From JAJEFO01 sp022819605 (GTDB lineage: Bacteria; Pseudomonadota; Alphaproteobacteria; Rhodobacterales; Rhodobacteraceae), in the NCBI GenBank assembly GCA_965221545.1, contig OZ244901.1:124001-188000 (forward strand): a stretch of DNA of 64,000 bases, read 5' to 3'. The notes under the pieces were generated by a model. It was not told where the DNA came from and made no database searches. It worked only from the letters and a program-made list of their open reading frames with translations. Below, piece after piece: positions 35,810 to 45,804 of the stretch. How positions within the stretch are numbered: position 1 is the stretch's first letter; each line of letters starts with the position of its first letter. Both the position numbers and the translations under genes were made by a program.

Positions 35810-36203
35810 TTTTGATTCCTGAATTTGCGTTGTGCAACCTAAGGTGAGGAGGGCGCCTCCGCAATCCCGTGCATGGAAGACATTGAAATCTGTGGGCGCC
35901 TCGGGAATGTCCTGACCGAAACCGTCTGCAAGGCCGTTCGAGCTGTCGTCAGAGCCGGGAACGCCGGCATCATGTGGACATTGTAGGACATCGAGAATGT
36001 CCGCTCTCCGAGGCTGTCTGGAAGTCTTTCGCCTGACTGGCCTTCAAGTTGCTTCCCTGGCCCGGCAGCCAGCATCGGGTCGGTTGTCCGCACAAATTGC
36101 ACGATCCGGAACGGGAATTCGACCTCGTTGCCGCGATCGTCGCAGCGGAACGCACCGGGTCGCGCCTGCCGAAAAGCAGGCACCGCGTTTCGCGGTTCGT
36201 CCG
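35810..36203. other. Gap between ETF-QO and TPR genes, nothing recognised
   Basis: About 390 bases that end the ETF-QO transcript and precede the TPR gene, both on the minus strand. A hairpin (GCCTGC 36164-36169 with GCAGGC 36176-36181) lies 23 bases after the ETF-QO stop, without a U-tract. Frames here are shadows. Confidence 0.4.
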
Positions 36204-37856
<1,653 letters not shown>

Positions 37857-38007
37857 GGTTCTTTCCCTCTGGGTTTGGTGCCGCCATGCCTATTGGTCCC
37901 ACGCCTCGTGGTCAATCGGGTGCCCTGATGTCGTGTGAGGACATCCGCTCGACCCATGGCCGGCGCCTTGCTAGAAAGTGAAGGCGAAACAAGCTAACGT
38001 GGGTACC

Positions 38008-38478
38008 ATGGACAAGATACCGCTGACCCGCGCGGGACACATCGCGCTGAACGACGAATTGAAGCGGCTGAAGAGCGTCGACCGCCCGAAAATCATCCGC
38101 GCCATCGCCGAGGCCCGTGAGCACGGCGACCTGAGCGAGAACGCGGAGTACCATGCAGCCCGCGAGCGTCAGAGCTTCGTCGAGGGCAGGGTGAAGGAAC
38201 TCGAAGCGGTCCTGTCGCTGGCGGACGTGATCGATCCTGCCTCGCTCTCCGGCTCGGTGAAGTTCGGGGCAACCGTAATGCTGGTCGACGAGGACACAGA
38301 TGAGGAAAGATCCTACCAGATCGTCGGCGAGCCGGAGGCCGACGTCGAAAGCGGTCGTCTCAATCTCAGGTCGCCGCTTGCACGTGCGCTGATCGGCAAG
38401 GACGTAGGCGACAGCGTCGAAGTGAATACGCCTGGCGGCGGGAAGAATTACGAAATCCTCAAGATCGAGTTCGTCTGA
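38008..38478 (+). CDS. greA: Transcription elongation factor GreA
   Basis: A 156-residue factor that rescues backtracked RNA polymerase by stimulating transcript cleavage. The coiled-coil tip carries the acidic residues in LSENAEYHAARERQSFVEG; the C-terminal domain has FGATVMLVDEDTDEER and SPLARALIGKDVGDSVEVNT. ATG 38008 (MDKIPLTRAGHIALNDEL) is the family start. A membrane protein gene follows after four bases, so they probably share a transcript. Confidence 0.95.
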   Translation: MDKIPLTRAGHIALNDELKRLKSVDRPKIIRAIAEAREHGDLSENAEYHAARERQSFVEGRVKELEAVLSLADVIDPASLSGSVKFGATVMLVDEDTDEERSYQIVGEPEADVESGRLNLRSPLARALIGKDVGDSVEVNTPGGGKNYEILKIEFV

Positions 38479-38482
38479 AAAA

Positions 38483-39466
38483 ATGCGTGACGCGCCAATT
38501 CAGCCAGAGAATGCCCATGAACGCCAATCAGGCGTCTTGCCGGAACCCTGGCTCGGCCTCGAGAACATGGTCGCGATCCTTGCCACGGTCATCTGGATCG
38601 TGCTGTGTGCAGTTCTTTTCTGGTCGGCTGAACCGTTCGCGGACGTTCTTCAGGTCCCGCTCCTCCAGGTCGCAGTTGCCGTGTCCGTGGCGTTGCCTGC
38701 GGCAATGATCTGGGTCATCGCGTTCACGATGAAGAACGCGCGCATCTCGCGGGGGCAGATCGAGCGGCTTCTTCATGCCGTGAGGTCCATGCGTGAGGCC
38801 CAGGCCAGCCAGGCCGGGAGGGACGCGGCAGCGGACCCAGGCATCCAGCGGAAGATCAGCGAACTTGCCGACGGCCAGGAGCGTCTAGAGGCGACCCTGG
38901 CAGAAATGCTCGATGCGGAGGGCAGTACGGATCCGGAAGCCGGGAAGCCGACGATTCTTCGGCGACAGGCACCGCTTGAGCAGGAGGAGAGCAAGCCCCT
39001 GACGGTCGCGGAGCTCATTCAGGCCATGAATTTTCCTGACACCGCCGAGGACATGAAAGGGATGGCCGCCTACAGGCGGGGCCTCAAGGACCAGACAATT
39101 GGCGGCTTGATCCGCGCCAGCGAGGATATCCTGACGCTGTTCAGCCGTGAAGCCATGTACATGGATGACCTGACCGCAAGTCGCACGCGACCAGAGACAT
39201 GGCGAAAATACGCAAACGGCGGACGCGGACAGGAGATCGCTGAACTTGGCGGGGACCTTGATCGCGAATGCCTGGCGCTTGTTGAAGAGCAAATGAATCA
39301 GGATTCAGTCTTCCGCGATGCGGCGGAACACTTTCTGCGCAAATTTGACAAGACGTTTTCCGAATTGTCCGACCATCTTTCCAACCAGGAGATCTCCGCA
39401 CTGGCTGACACGAGAACGGCGCGGGCGTTCAGGCTCTTGGGCAAGGTTACGGGCCTGTTCGAATAG
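38483..39466 (+). CDS. Conserved hypothetical membrane protein
   Basis: A 327-residue protein of unknown function. Two hydrophobic segments lie near residues 29-50 and 60-82, with a hydrophilic N terminus. The remaining 240 residues are soluble and charged, with a helical part that may be a coiled coil (RGQIERLLHAVRSMREAQ and KISELADGQERLEATLAEML). A conserved-looking helical domain follows (PLTVAELIQAMNFPDTAEDM). No enzyme motif is seen. It follows greA by four bases; similar proteins occur in Rhodobacteraceae. Confidence 0.75.
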   Translation: MRDAPIQPENAHERQSGVLPEPWLGLENMVAILATVIWIVLCAVLFWSAEPFADVLQVPLLQVAVAVSVALPAAMIWVIAFTMKNARISRGQIERLLHAVRSMREAQASQAGRDAAADPGIQRKISELADGQERLEATLAEMLDAEGSTDPEAGKPTILRRQAPLEQEESKPLTVAELIQAMNFPDTAEDMKGMAAYRRGLKDQTIGGLIRASEDILTLFSREAMYMDDLTASRTRPETWRKYANGGRGQEIAELGGDLDRECLALVEEQMNQDSVFRDAAEHFLRKFDKTFSELSDHLSNQEISALADTRTARAFRLLGKVTGLFE

Positions 39467-39494
39467 GCCGCTTGCAACTGCCGCCTTTCCCGGA

Positions 39495-39968
39495 TCAGCC
39501 GTGCTCCTTGAGCAAGCGCTGCTTCTGGCGGTTCCAGTCGCGCCTGGCTTCGACTTCGCGCTTGTCGTGCTGCCTCCTGCCCCGAGCCACGCCAAGCTTT
39601 ATCTTCGCGATGCCCTTGTGATTGAAGTACATGACCAAAGGAACGAGCGTCATGCCCTTGCGCTGGGTTGCGTTCCAGAGATCGGACAGTTCCTTTCTTG
39701 AAACAAGGAGCTTGCGCCTGCGGCGATCCTCATGGCCGAACATGGCCTGCTCGTACGGCGCGATATACGCATTGACCAGCCAGAGCTCTCCGCTTTCGAC
39801 CGCTGCATAGCTCTCGGCAATGTTCGACTGTCCGGTACGAAGTGACTTGACCTCGGATCCCATGAGCAAGATGCCGCACTCGATGTCGCTCTCGATCGCG
39901 TAGTCGCGGCGCGCGCGACGGTTCTCCGCGATCACCTTGTAGTTCGGGTTTTCCTTCGGCTTTGACAT
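39495..39968 (-). CDS. smpB: SsrA-binding protein SmpB
   Basis: A 157-residue protein that binds tmRNA and brings it to stalled ribosomes. The OB-fold core is visible (AENRRARRDYAIES, GILLMGSEVKSLRTGQSNIA) followed by KLLVSRKEL and the basic C-terminal tail GVARGRRQHDKREVEARRDW, which enters the ribosome. Length is normal for the family. The tmRNA gene itself was not found in the window. Confidence 0.95.
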   Translation of the reverse strand: MSKPKENPNYKVIAENRRARRDYAIESDIECGILLMGSEVKSLRTGQSNIAESYAAVESGELWLVNAYIAPYEQAMFGHEDRRRRKLLVSRKELSDLWNATQRKGMTLVPLVMYFNHKGIAKIKLGVARGRRQHDKREVEARRDWNRQKQRLLKEHG

Positions 39969-40015
39969 GGCCGGACCGGGATAGTGGGTCCTGCCGGCCC
40001 TGTCCAGAATCCGCG

Positions 40016-41170
40016 TCAGGCGTCCCAGGCCACGGGGACGGCAACAGGCCCTCGGAATGCCCAGCCGAACAACTTGACGTTGCCTGCCAGCCTGAGCCCA
40101 GGCAGCGAGTCAAAGAGCATCGGCAAGGCGACAACCGAGATAAGGCAACGCGAGGCAGCTGCACCGGCACAGAAATGCGGACCGGCGCCAAAGGGGATGG
40201 CCGCAGACGTGTCGCGCGTGATGTCAAAGGCGTCGACTCGATCAAAATGCGCCTCGTCCCGACCGGCCGAGGAAAACATCAGGAACGCACGCGTCTCCGG
40301 CTCAAGCACGATGCCGTTGATCTCGTCGCGTCGCGCAACCCGTCGAGGAGACATTCCGATCGGGCTGTGCAGGCGCGCGTATTCGGAGAAGGCCATCTGC
40401 CAGGTCGCGGTGCCTTGCCGGACGAGTTCCAGCTGGTCCGGATGGTCAAGGAGTGCCCAGGCGGTTCCAGCAATCGCGTCTCTCGGTTCGTTCTGGCCTC
40501 CCGAAATCACCAGCTTCACGTTCGCCCGGACACTTTCCATCGGCAGGCCCGCCTCGAGCTGAACCGCGAGCGCCGACAATTCGGGCGGCGAGTCCAGTTG
40601 CCGATCGATGTGGTCGTCGATCAGCGCCGTTGCCGAATGGCAGCGCGCCTCGACGTCCGCGTCGCCGGAATAGTTGGCGCATCCGTCGATCATTCCCTGG
40701 GAACTGCCGTCCATCTCCTCGATGGTCATCGAGGTGAGGCCTGTGATGGCCTTCAGCGCTTCCGCCGAGACGGGCATTGCGAAGTCGCGGACGAGATCAC
40801 AGCGCCCGCGCGGCCGGATTTCCTCAAGGACGCGTGCCGCCGCCGCCTCGAATTTCGGTTTCCAGTGATCAGCGACGGTACGCGGGCTGAACGTGGGAAA
40901 CAGTGCCCGGCGCTCCCGCATGTGTGCCTCGCCGTCCTTGCGCATCATGTTCTGCCCCATCAGGACAGTCATCAATCCGCCGGGCTGGTCGGACGAAAAG
41001 ACGTCCACCCTCTTCTCGTGGCGATGGATGTCGTCGCGCCGCGTCAACAGGACAGCGTCCAGTTCGGGAACGTGCGCAATCTGCGCCTCCTTTCGCATCC
41101 TGGCAAGATCAGGATACGGATCCGACGCAAAGCTCGCGAGATCGATGTGGAAATCCGGTGCCCTTGCCAT
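40016..41170 (-). CDS. Cytochrome P450 with atypical I-helix
   Basis: A 384-residue soluble P450. The heme-binding signature is FGAGPHFCAGAA with Cys334 as ligand, and the K-helix ExxR is Glu263-Arg266 (EYAR). In the I-helix the usual A-G-x-D/E-T is replaced by SGGQNEPRDAI (residues 223-233), which has no Thr at the expected site; this suggests unusual oxygen activation or a non-monooxygenase role. No redox partner gene is adjacent. The start at 41170 (MARAPDFHIDLASF) gives the usual length; the frame beyond it overlaps the divergent channel gene. Substrate unknown. Confidence 0.85.
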   Translation of the reverse strand: MARAPDFHIDLASFASDPYPDLARMRKEAQIAHVPELDAVLLTRRDDIHRHEKRVDVFSSDQPGGLMTVLMGQNMMRKDGEAHMRERRALFPTFSPRTVADHWKPKFEAAAARVLEEIRPRGRCDLVRDFAMPVSAEALKAITGLTSMTIEEMDGSSQGMIDGCANYSGDADVEARCHSATALIDDHIDRQLDSPPELSALAVQLEAGLPMESVRANVKLVISGGQNEPRDAIAGTAWALLDHPDQLELVRQGTATWQMAFSEYARLHSPIGMSPRRVARRDEINGIVLEPETRAFLMFSSAGRDEAHFDRVDAFDITRDTSAAIPFGAGPHFCAGAAASRCLISVVALPMLFDSLPGLRLAGNVKLFGWAFRGPVAVPVAWDA

Positions 41171-41255
41171 GTTCGCGACGCTATTCGCCCTTGCGCCGGA
41201 TTCAAGCACGTTTGGCCGGTTGACGTCATGTTCCCTTCGGGAAAGGCTCAGGACC

Positions 41256-41687
41256 ATGCTTGTCCAACTCGTGCTTGGCGCTGCGCTGACTCTCGCGACC
41301 GTCCTCGTTGTCGCCATGGCCTGGTGGGCAATGGAGGCCGCATTGCTTCGCCTCCAGGCTTGGACGGCCAGGCCGCCTCTTGGGCCCAGGCTCATTTCGG
41401 TCCTGGTTCTTGTGCTGATATGGACGCTTTGCATGATTGCCGCCGCAGTCTGGCTCTGGACCGTGGCACTCCATCGTCTTGGCGTCTTCGCGAACGTCGA
41501 GGAGTCGGCCTATTTCGCGCTTGTCTCGTTCACGACGCTCGGATTCGGCGACATTCTGCTGCCGTTGGAATGGCGGTTGCTGGGCGGGGTCGCTGCAGCC
41601 AACGGTCTTTTGCTTTTCGGCCTGCTCACGGCAATTCTCGTCGAGACAATTCGTGGCGTCCGCCTCAACCAGCGAGGTCGGAAGTGA
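41256..41687 (+). CDS. Two-helix K+-channel-like membrane protein
   Basis: A 143-residue inner-membrane protein of the ion-channel (Ion_trans_2) type. Hydrophobic segments lie near residues 5-30, 48-72 and 105-132. The pore loop before the last helix has TTLGFGD, a variant of the potassium selectivity filter T-x-G-Y/F-G-D. No cytoplasmic regulatory domain follows; the protein ends soon after the last helix. It is divergent from the P450 gene across 85 bases. Ion selectivity is inferred from the filter only. Confidence 0.8.
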   Translation: MLVQLVLGAALTLATVLVVAMAWWAMEAALLRLQAWTARPPLGPRLISVLVLVLIWTLCMIAAAVWLWTVALHRLGVFANVEESAYFALVSFTTLGFGDILLPLEWRLLGGVAAANGLLLFGLLTAILVETIRGVRLNQRGRK

Positions 41688-42034
41688 CCTGCCATTTCCT
41701 GGCGGTCCACGGAGGGAGGTTCTGCGGGGATTTTGGCCCGAGCCTGATGAATCGCTGGGTCAGGGAGCCCGGTTGATGACAAGATTGATCGAGATTTTGT
41801 CGCCAAGTCGGTTTGATGATGATCCACTGCCAACAAAGCTGTTTGACGACAGTATTGGTTCAGATTCTGTTGGCAGGACTGCTGGAAGGCAGATCGTTAC
41901 CAATTTGGCAGTGGATGCCGCTTTGAGCGCCACGCCAAGGTCAGCGACCTCTTCCTGAAGCGGCGTTTCCTGCGAGTTGAACCGATGACGGTCAATCTGC
42001 TTGCCTGAGCCGAATTTGACATAGGCGCCCGCCT
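41688..42034. other. Gap upstream of fic with a relic coding tail
   Basis: No intact gene. A plus-strand frame ending at a TGA at 42006-42008 gives the protein-like tail FERHAKVSDLFLKRRFLRVE just before the stop, with no start codon. A second small frame runs 41776-41958 without recognisable product. The stretch is less GC-rich than its surroundings and includes the inverted repeat at 41822-41916. It reads as decayed accessory DNA. Confidence 0.35.
41822..41916. repeat. Inverted repeat element with three copies of an arm
   Basis: A perfect 12-bp inverted repeat, ATCCACTGCCAA at 41822-41833 and TTGGCAGTGGAT at 41905-41916, encloses 71 bases. A third, inverted copy of the inner part, TGTTGGCAG at 41868-41876, can also pair with CTGCCAACA at 41827-41835. 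The left arm therefore has two possible partners. It may be a small mobile-element remnant or a two-state RNA structure. Confidence 0.55.
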
Positions 42035-42142
42035 TATCTCAAAAACATGGGTGTTTTCTGAGATAGTGATTGCCTTCTGCCGGGGAACTTGAGATAAGTC
42101 TGTTCATATCTAAGAAACTCAGGCGCTTTTTGAGATATGAAC
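42035..42142 (+). promoter_or_regulatory. Paired operator-like dyads upstream of and across the fic start
   Basis: Dyad one pairs TATCTCA (42035-42041) with TGAGATA (42059-42065). Dyad two pairs TATCTAA (42107-42113) with TGAGATA (42131-42137). In both the half-sites are 24 bp apart, and the two dyads are exactly 72 bp apart. A lone TGAGATAA lies at 42090-42097. Dyad two extends to a perfect 10-bp arm, GTTCATATCT with AGATATGAAC, and covers the fic ATG. Autorepression by the Fic protein's own winged-helix tail is the likely reading (inference). Confidence 0.65.
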
Positions 42143-43273
42143 ATCGCGGACTTCACGTCGGGCCAGCACGAGGACAGGTATCAGTACAAGGCCTTCCTGC
42201 CAGAATGCATATGCCACGAATGGGTTATCGCCGACCCGGAGCTGTCAGAGCTTCTGGGCCGCGCCGACCGCGCGCTTGGAGAGCTGAACGCTTTTGCCCA
42301 ACTGATCCCGGACATCGAGTTCTTCATCTGCATGTATGTGGCCAAGGAAGCCACGCAATCGAGCCGGATCGAGGGCACGCAGACCAACATCGAGGATGCG
42401 TTCAAGGATGCCGATGATCTGGATCCTGAAGAGCGCGACGACTGGGCGGAGGTGCAGAACTACATCAGAGCTATCAATTTCGCGATTGAAGCGCTTGAGA
42501 AATTGCCCCTGTCCAACCGTCTGCTGCGCCAGACCCATGAAGTCCTGATGTCCGGTGTTCGAGGTGAACACAAGCAGCCGGGTCAGTTCCGCAAAAGCCA
42601 GAACTGGATCGGCGTGAGCCTCAAGAACGCAGTCTTCATTCCGCCACACCACGATCATGTGCCGGACCTGATGGGCGATCTGGAGGCATTCTTGCATGCC
42701 GATAACATCTATGTGCACCCTTTGGTGCGCATCGCGATCGGGCACTACCAGTTCGAAACGATCCACCCGTTTCTGGACGGCAACGGACGCTTGGGGCGCC
42801 TGATGATATCGCTCTATCTGGCGTCCGAGGGACTGTTGGTAAAGCCCGCACTGTATCTTTCGGACTATTTCGAGCGCAACAAGACGGCATATGTCGATCA
42901 CTTGATGGCGGTCCGGCAAGGCAATCATTTGCGCGAATGGCTGATCTTCTTCTTACACGGCGTGGAGGAAACCGCGCGCGCCTCGGCGAATGTGTTTCGC
43001 GACATCCTCGCCATCAAGGAGCGGATCGAGAGCAACGTACTGCCGCACTTCAGCATTCGACGTCAGGACAACGCGCAGGCGCTGATGCGCCGCCTTTATG
43101 CGCGTCCCGTGGTGGCCGTAAACGAGGCGGCCCGGATCATTGAGGCCACGACGAACACGGCCGATGCCTTGATCATGGACATGGTTGACCATGGAGTCCT
43201 GGTCGAAATCACCGGCGGACGCCGGAACCGGTTGTTTGTTTTCGACGAATATATAGAGTTCTTCAGGAGGTGA
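42137..43273 (+). CDS. Fic domain protein (AMPylase-type)
   Basis: A 378-residue Fic protein, which transfers AMP or a related group from a nucleotide to protein hydroxyls. The catalytic loop HPFLDGNGRLGR is complete at residues 210-221. An N-terminal inhibitory helix is present, with Ser75-x3-Glu79-Gly80 (SSRIEG), the class II layout in which the enzyme is self-inhibited. The C-terminal 65 residues look like a winged helix (PVVAVNEAARIIEATTNTAD), as in other Fic proteins of this length. No antitoxin gene is beside it. The target is unknown. Base composition suggests later acquisition. Confidence 0.9.
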   Translation: MNIADFTSGQHEDRYQYKAFLPECICHEWVIADPELSELLGRADRALGELNAFAQLIPDIEFFICMYVAKEATQSSRIEGTQTNIEDAFKDADDLDPEERDDWAEVQNYIRAINFAIEALEKLPLSNRLLRQTHEVLMSGVRGEHKQPGQFRKSQNWIGVSLKNAVFIPPHHDHVPDLMGDLEAFLHADNIYVHPLVRIAIGHYQFETIHPFLDGNGRLGRLMISLYLASEGLLVKPALYLSDYFERNKTAYVDHLMAVRQGNHLREWLIFFLHGVEETARASANVFRDILAIKERIESNVLPHFSIRRQDNAQALMRRLYARPVVAVNEAARIIEATTNTADALIMDMVDHGVLVEITGGRRNRLFVFDEYIEFFRR

Positions 43274-43475
43274 CAGCTCCCCGCCCCAGAGCGTCCATAT
43301 CTGATTTCAAAGCCACATTCGACCAGTTGGCGGTGGAGGCGCTTCATGTCGGGGTTGTGCCGGAACGCCGTGGTCGCTACCCTTCGTGGTCCTCGGCGCA
43401 TCAACGAAGAGCCGTCAACTGCATCTGGAGTCGTCCGGCTCATGCACCGTGCAAACTCTCCAGTGCCGATTGGCT

Positions 43476-44999
43476 TCACTTGTCTTTCTCGGCGTCGTTT
43501 CCGGCGGCCTCGTCGAAGGAAACGCCCATCTGGTCGCCGACCTTTTTCAGAAGCGGCAATTGAACCGCCATTTCCATGATCGCGTCCATTGCCGAGGCCA
43601 CGGGGGTTCGCGAAGCGACTTCGCCGCCCTGGCTGCCGAGGCCTGTCACGTGATTGACGTTGATGGAATTGATTTTCTCAGCGGGTTTGACCATTTCGCC
43701 AACGATCTTGGGCATTGCTTCGAGCCGAGCTTTTTCGAGTTCCATGGCCACGAGCGCGTCGGTGCGGGCGTTCTCCGCCTCTATCCGTGCGCGATCAGCC
43801 TCCGCCTCGGCAAGCTTGACGGCCTTCTCGGCCTCAGCCGCCTCGCGTCGGGCGGCTGCCTTGTCCTTGGCAGTGGCTTTGTCGCTCTCGGCCTCGATTG
43901 CCGCCCTTGACGCGGCGGTCGTGGCCTCTGCCTCGGCGGCAACGCGTGCAAGTTCCGCACGGCGTTCTGCATCTGCCAAGGCCCGGACGGTTTCCACGGC
44001 CTCAGCGGCTTTCACGGCCTCGGCCCGGGCGGTGTCCGCTTCCATCTGTGCGCGGCTTTCTTCCTGGCTCTTGGCAGCTATCGCGATCTGCCGGTCTTGC
44101 TCGGCGATGGTCAGCGCCTGTTCGCGCTCCACCTCCGCAGCCTGAATGCTACGCTCCATCTCGATCTTGGCCTCGGTTGCCTCCCGTTCGCTGTCGGCCT
44201 TGCGCCTGGCGACCTCGGCAATCTGGGCGGCAGCAAGCGTTTCTATCTCCTGCTGCTGGGCGATTTCGGCCCTGCGTTCCTCGAGATCGATCTCCAGGCG
44301 CTTGCGCGATGCCTCCATGGCCGCGCGACGCACGGACACCTCGCTGTCCGCATCGATTTCCGCCCGCTCCTTCTTCGACTTGGCAATCACTTCCGCCAGC
44401 TTGCGCATGCCAACCGCGTTGAAAGCATTGTTTTCGTCGAGCGCCGAGAACGGCGTCTGGTCAAGCCCGGTCAGCGAAACGCTGTCGAGTTGAAGGCCGT
44501 AGCGCGAGAGCGTGTCTTTCAGCATGTCACGCACGTCTGCCACGAACTGCGCGCGATTCTCGTGCAGATCATCCATCGTCATGCGCGCTGCCACAGACCG
44601 CAGCGCATCGACCAGCATCCCGTCGATCAGGTTGCGCAGCTCGTCGCGCTGGAACGTCCGTTGCCCGAGCGTCTGTGCCGCCCGCGTGATCGCCTCTGCA
44701 TCCGGCATGACCGAGACGTAGAATTCCGCACCCACATCCACGCGGAGCCGGTCCTGGGTGATGAGCGAGGACTCCCCGCGCCGATCCACGTCCAGCCGGA
44801 GCGTCTGCATGTTCACCGGACTGATTTCGTGGAAATAGGGGATCGCCAGCACCCCGCCGTCGATCACCACGCGTCGGCCGCCGATGCCGGTGCGCAAGAG
44901 CGAGACCTCGTTCGTGGCACGCTTGTACCACCACGCCGCCAGTGCGATGACGACCGCAAGAACGACGACTACGAGAATGATCCAGCCTTCCGTGCCCAT
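43476..44999 (-). CDS. Flotillin-type SPFH protein
   Basis: A 507-residue membrane scaffold protein. A single N-terminal membrane segment (IILVVVVLAVVIALAAWW) is followed by an SPFH domain (about residues 30-200) and a long Ala/Glu-rich coiled-coil region with repeated EAE/RAE patterns (about 200-430), then the C-terminal MPKIVGEMVKPAEKIN, as in flotillin/YqiK. It lies 13 bases behind the SDR gene and looks like the last gene of the ABC-transporter operon. A NfeD partner is not adjacent here. A role in organising membrane complexes is known for the family; its link to this operon is inference. Confidence 0.88.
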   Translation of the reverse strand: MGTEGWIILVVVVLAVVIALAAWWYKRATNEVSLLRTGIGGRRVVIDGGVLAIPYFHEISPVNMQTLRLDVDRRGESSLITQDRLRVDVGAEFYVSVMPDAEAITRAAQTLGQRTFQRDELRNLIDGMLVDALRSVAARMTMDDLHENRAQFVADVRDMLKDTLSRYGLQLDSVSLTGLDQTPFSALDENNAFNAVGMRKLAEVIAKSKKERAEIDADSEVSVRRAAMEASRKRLEIDLEERRAEIAQQQEIETLAAAQIAEVARRKADSEREATEAKIEMERSIQAAEVEREQALTIAEQDRQIAIAAKSQEESRAQMEADTARAEAVKAAEAVETVRALADAERRAELARVAAEAEATTAASRAAIEAESDKATAKDKAAARREAAEAEKAVKLAEAEADRARIEAENARTDALVAMELEKARLEAMPKIVGEMVKPAEKINSINVNHVTGLGSQGGEVASRTPVASAMDAIMEMAVQLPLLKKVGDQMGVSFDEAAGNDAEKDK

Positions 45000-45012
45000 C
45001 TTCCCTTCTCCT

Positions 45013-45801
45013 CTATAGACCGTGCATGCCGCACAGGATGTTGGACGACATGCCCCCGTCTGCGGGGATGTTCGTGCCCCTGATCCAGGTCGTCATGTCC
45101 GACAGCAGGAACATGATGACCGGGGCGATGTCTTCAGTTGTGCCGGGCCGATCCATGACCTTGCGATCCTCTTCGGCCCGCGCCCCAAGCGTCTGCAGAA
45201 AGTCCCCCAGGATCGAGGTGTCCACCGGTCCGGGGCTGACCGTGTTCATGCGGATGCCCCGGTCGCGCCAGGTCCAGCGGTTCCGCATCGTCCAGACGAC
45301 CAGTGCTTCCTTGGAAAAGAAGTAGCTGCGCCCGCCCTCGTTCGACACCTGCCAGCGCTCGATGAACTCGTCCACGTTGTGAAAGTCCAGCGTGTCGGAC
45401 GCCCTGATCGCATCGACCGCTTGCGGCCACCCGAACCCGGCCAGCGAGGCGACATTCACGATGCTGGCGCCATCGTTGAGTTTCGGGATCAGCCCGAAAG
45501 TCAGGTGCTTCAGCCCGATCAGGTTCACCTTCAGGAGCAATCCTGCATCTTTCGTTGGCGGGAGGCCTGCGTTGTTCACCAGGCCATCGATCCCGTCAGG
45601 CAGCACGTTCACCAGCGCGTCGATCGTTGCCTTGTCCGACAGGTCAGCCCGATAGAATTCCTCCACGTGGTCGAAGTTCTTGTTGAGGTCCACGCCCAGA
45701 ACTTCCGCCCCTTGTTCGGTCAGGATGCGCGCGGTTTCCCAGCCAATGCCTGACGACGAGCCGGTGACGACAATGCGCTTGCCTTTGACGAGGTCCCTCA
45801 T
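45013..45801 (-). CDS. Short-chain dehydrogenase, coniferyl-alcohol dehydrogenase-like
   Basis: A 262-residue SDR enzyme. The nucleotide site is IVVTGSSSGIGWETARIL; Asp after the second strand (VLGVDLN) suggests NAD. LVNNAGLP is the structural motif, and Ser (NVASLAG) and the Tyr-x3-Lys in SYFFSKEALVVW form the active site. The short NAG spacing and the insertion before the Tyr resemble coniferyl-alcohol and 3-alpha-hydroxysteroid dehydrogenases. Directly behind an aldehyde dehydrogenase gene (three bases), it probably oxidises an alcohol to the aldehyde used by that enzyme. Substrate unknown. Confidence 0.82.
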   Translation of the reverse strand: MRDLVKGKRIVVTGSSSGIGWETARILTEQGAEVLGVDLNKNFDHVEEFYRADLSDKATIDALVNVLPDGIDGLVNNAGLPPTKDAGLLLKVNLIGLKHLTFGLIPKLNDGASIVNVASLAGFGWPQAVDAIRASDTLDFHNVDEFIERWQVSNEGGRSYFFSKEALVVWTMRNRWTWRDRGIRMNTVSPGPVDTSILGDFLQTLGARAEEDRKVMDRPGTTEDIAPVIMFLLSDMTTWIRGTNIPADGGMSSNILCGMHGL

Positions 45802-45804
45802 TGC

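Noticed and set aside
39962..41776. A 604-codon plus-strand open frame across the P450 gene.
   Set aside because: It is antisense to the P450 gene, whose heme and ExxR motifs are intact; composition is shadow-like.
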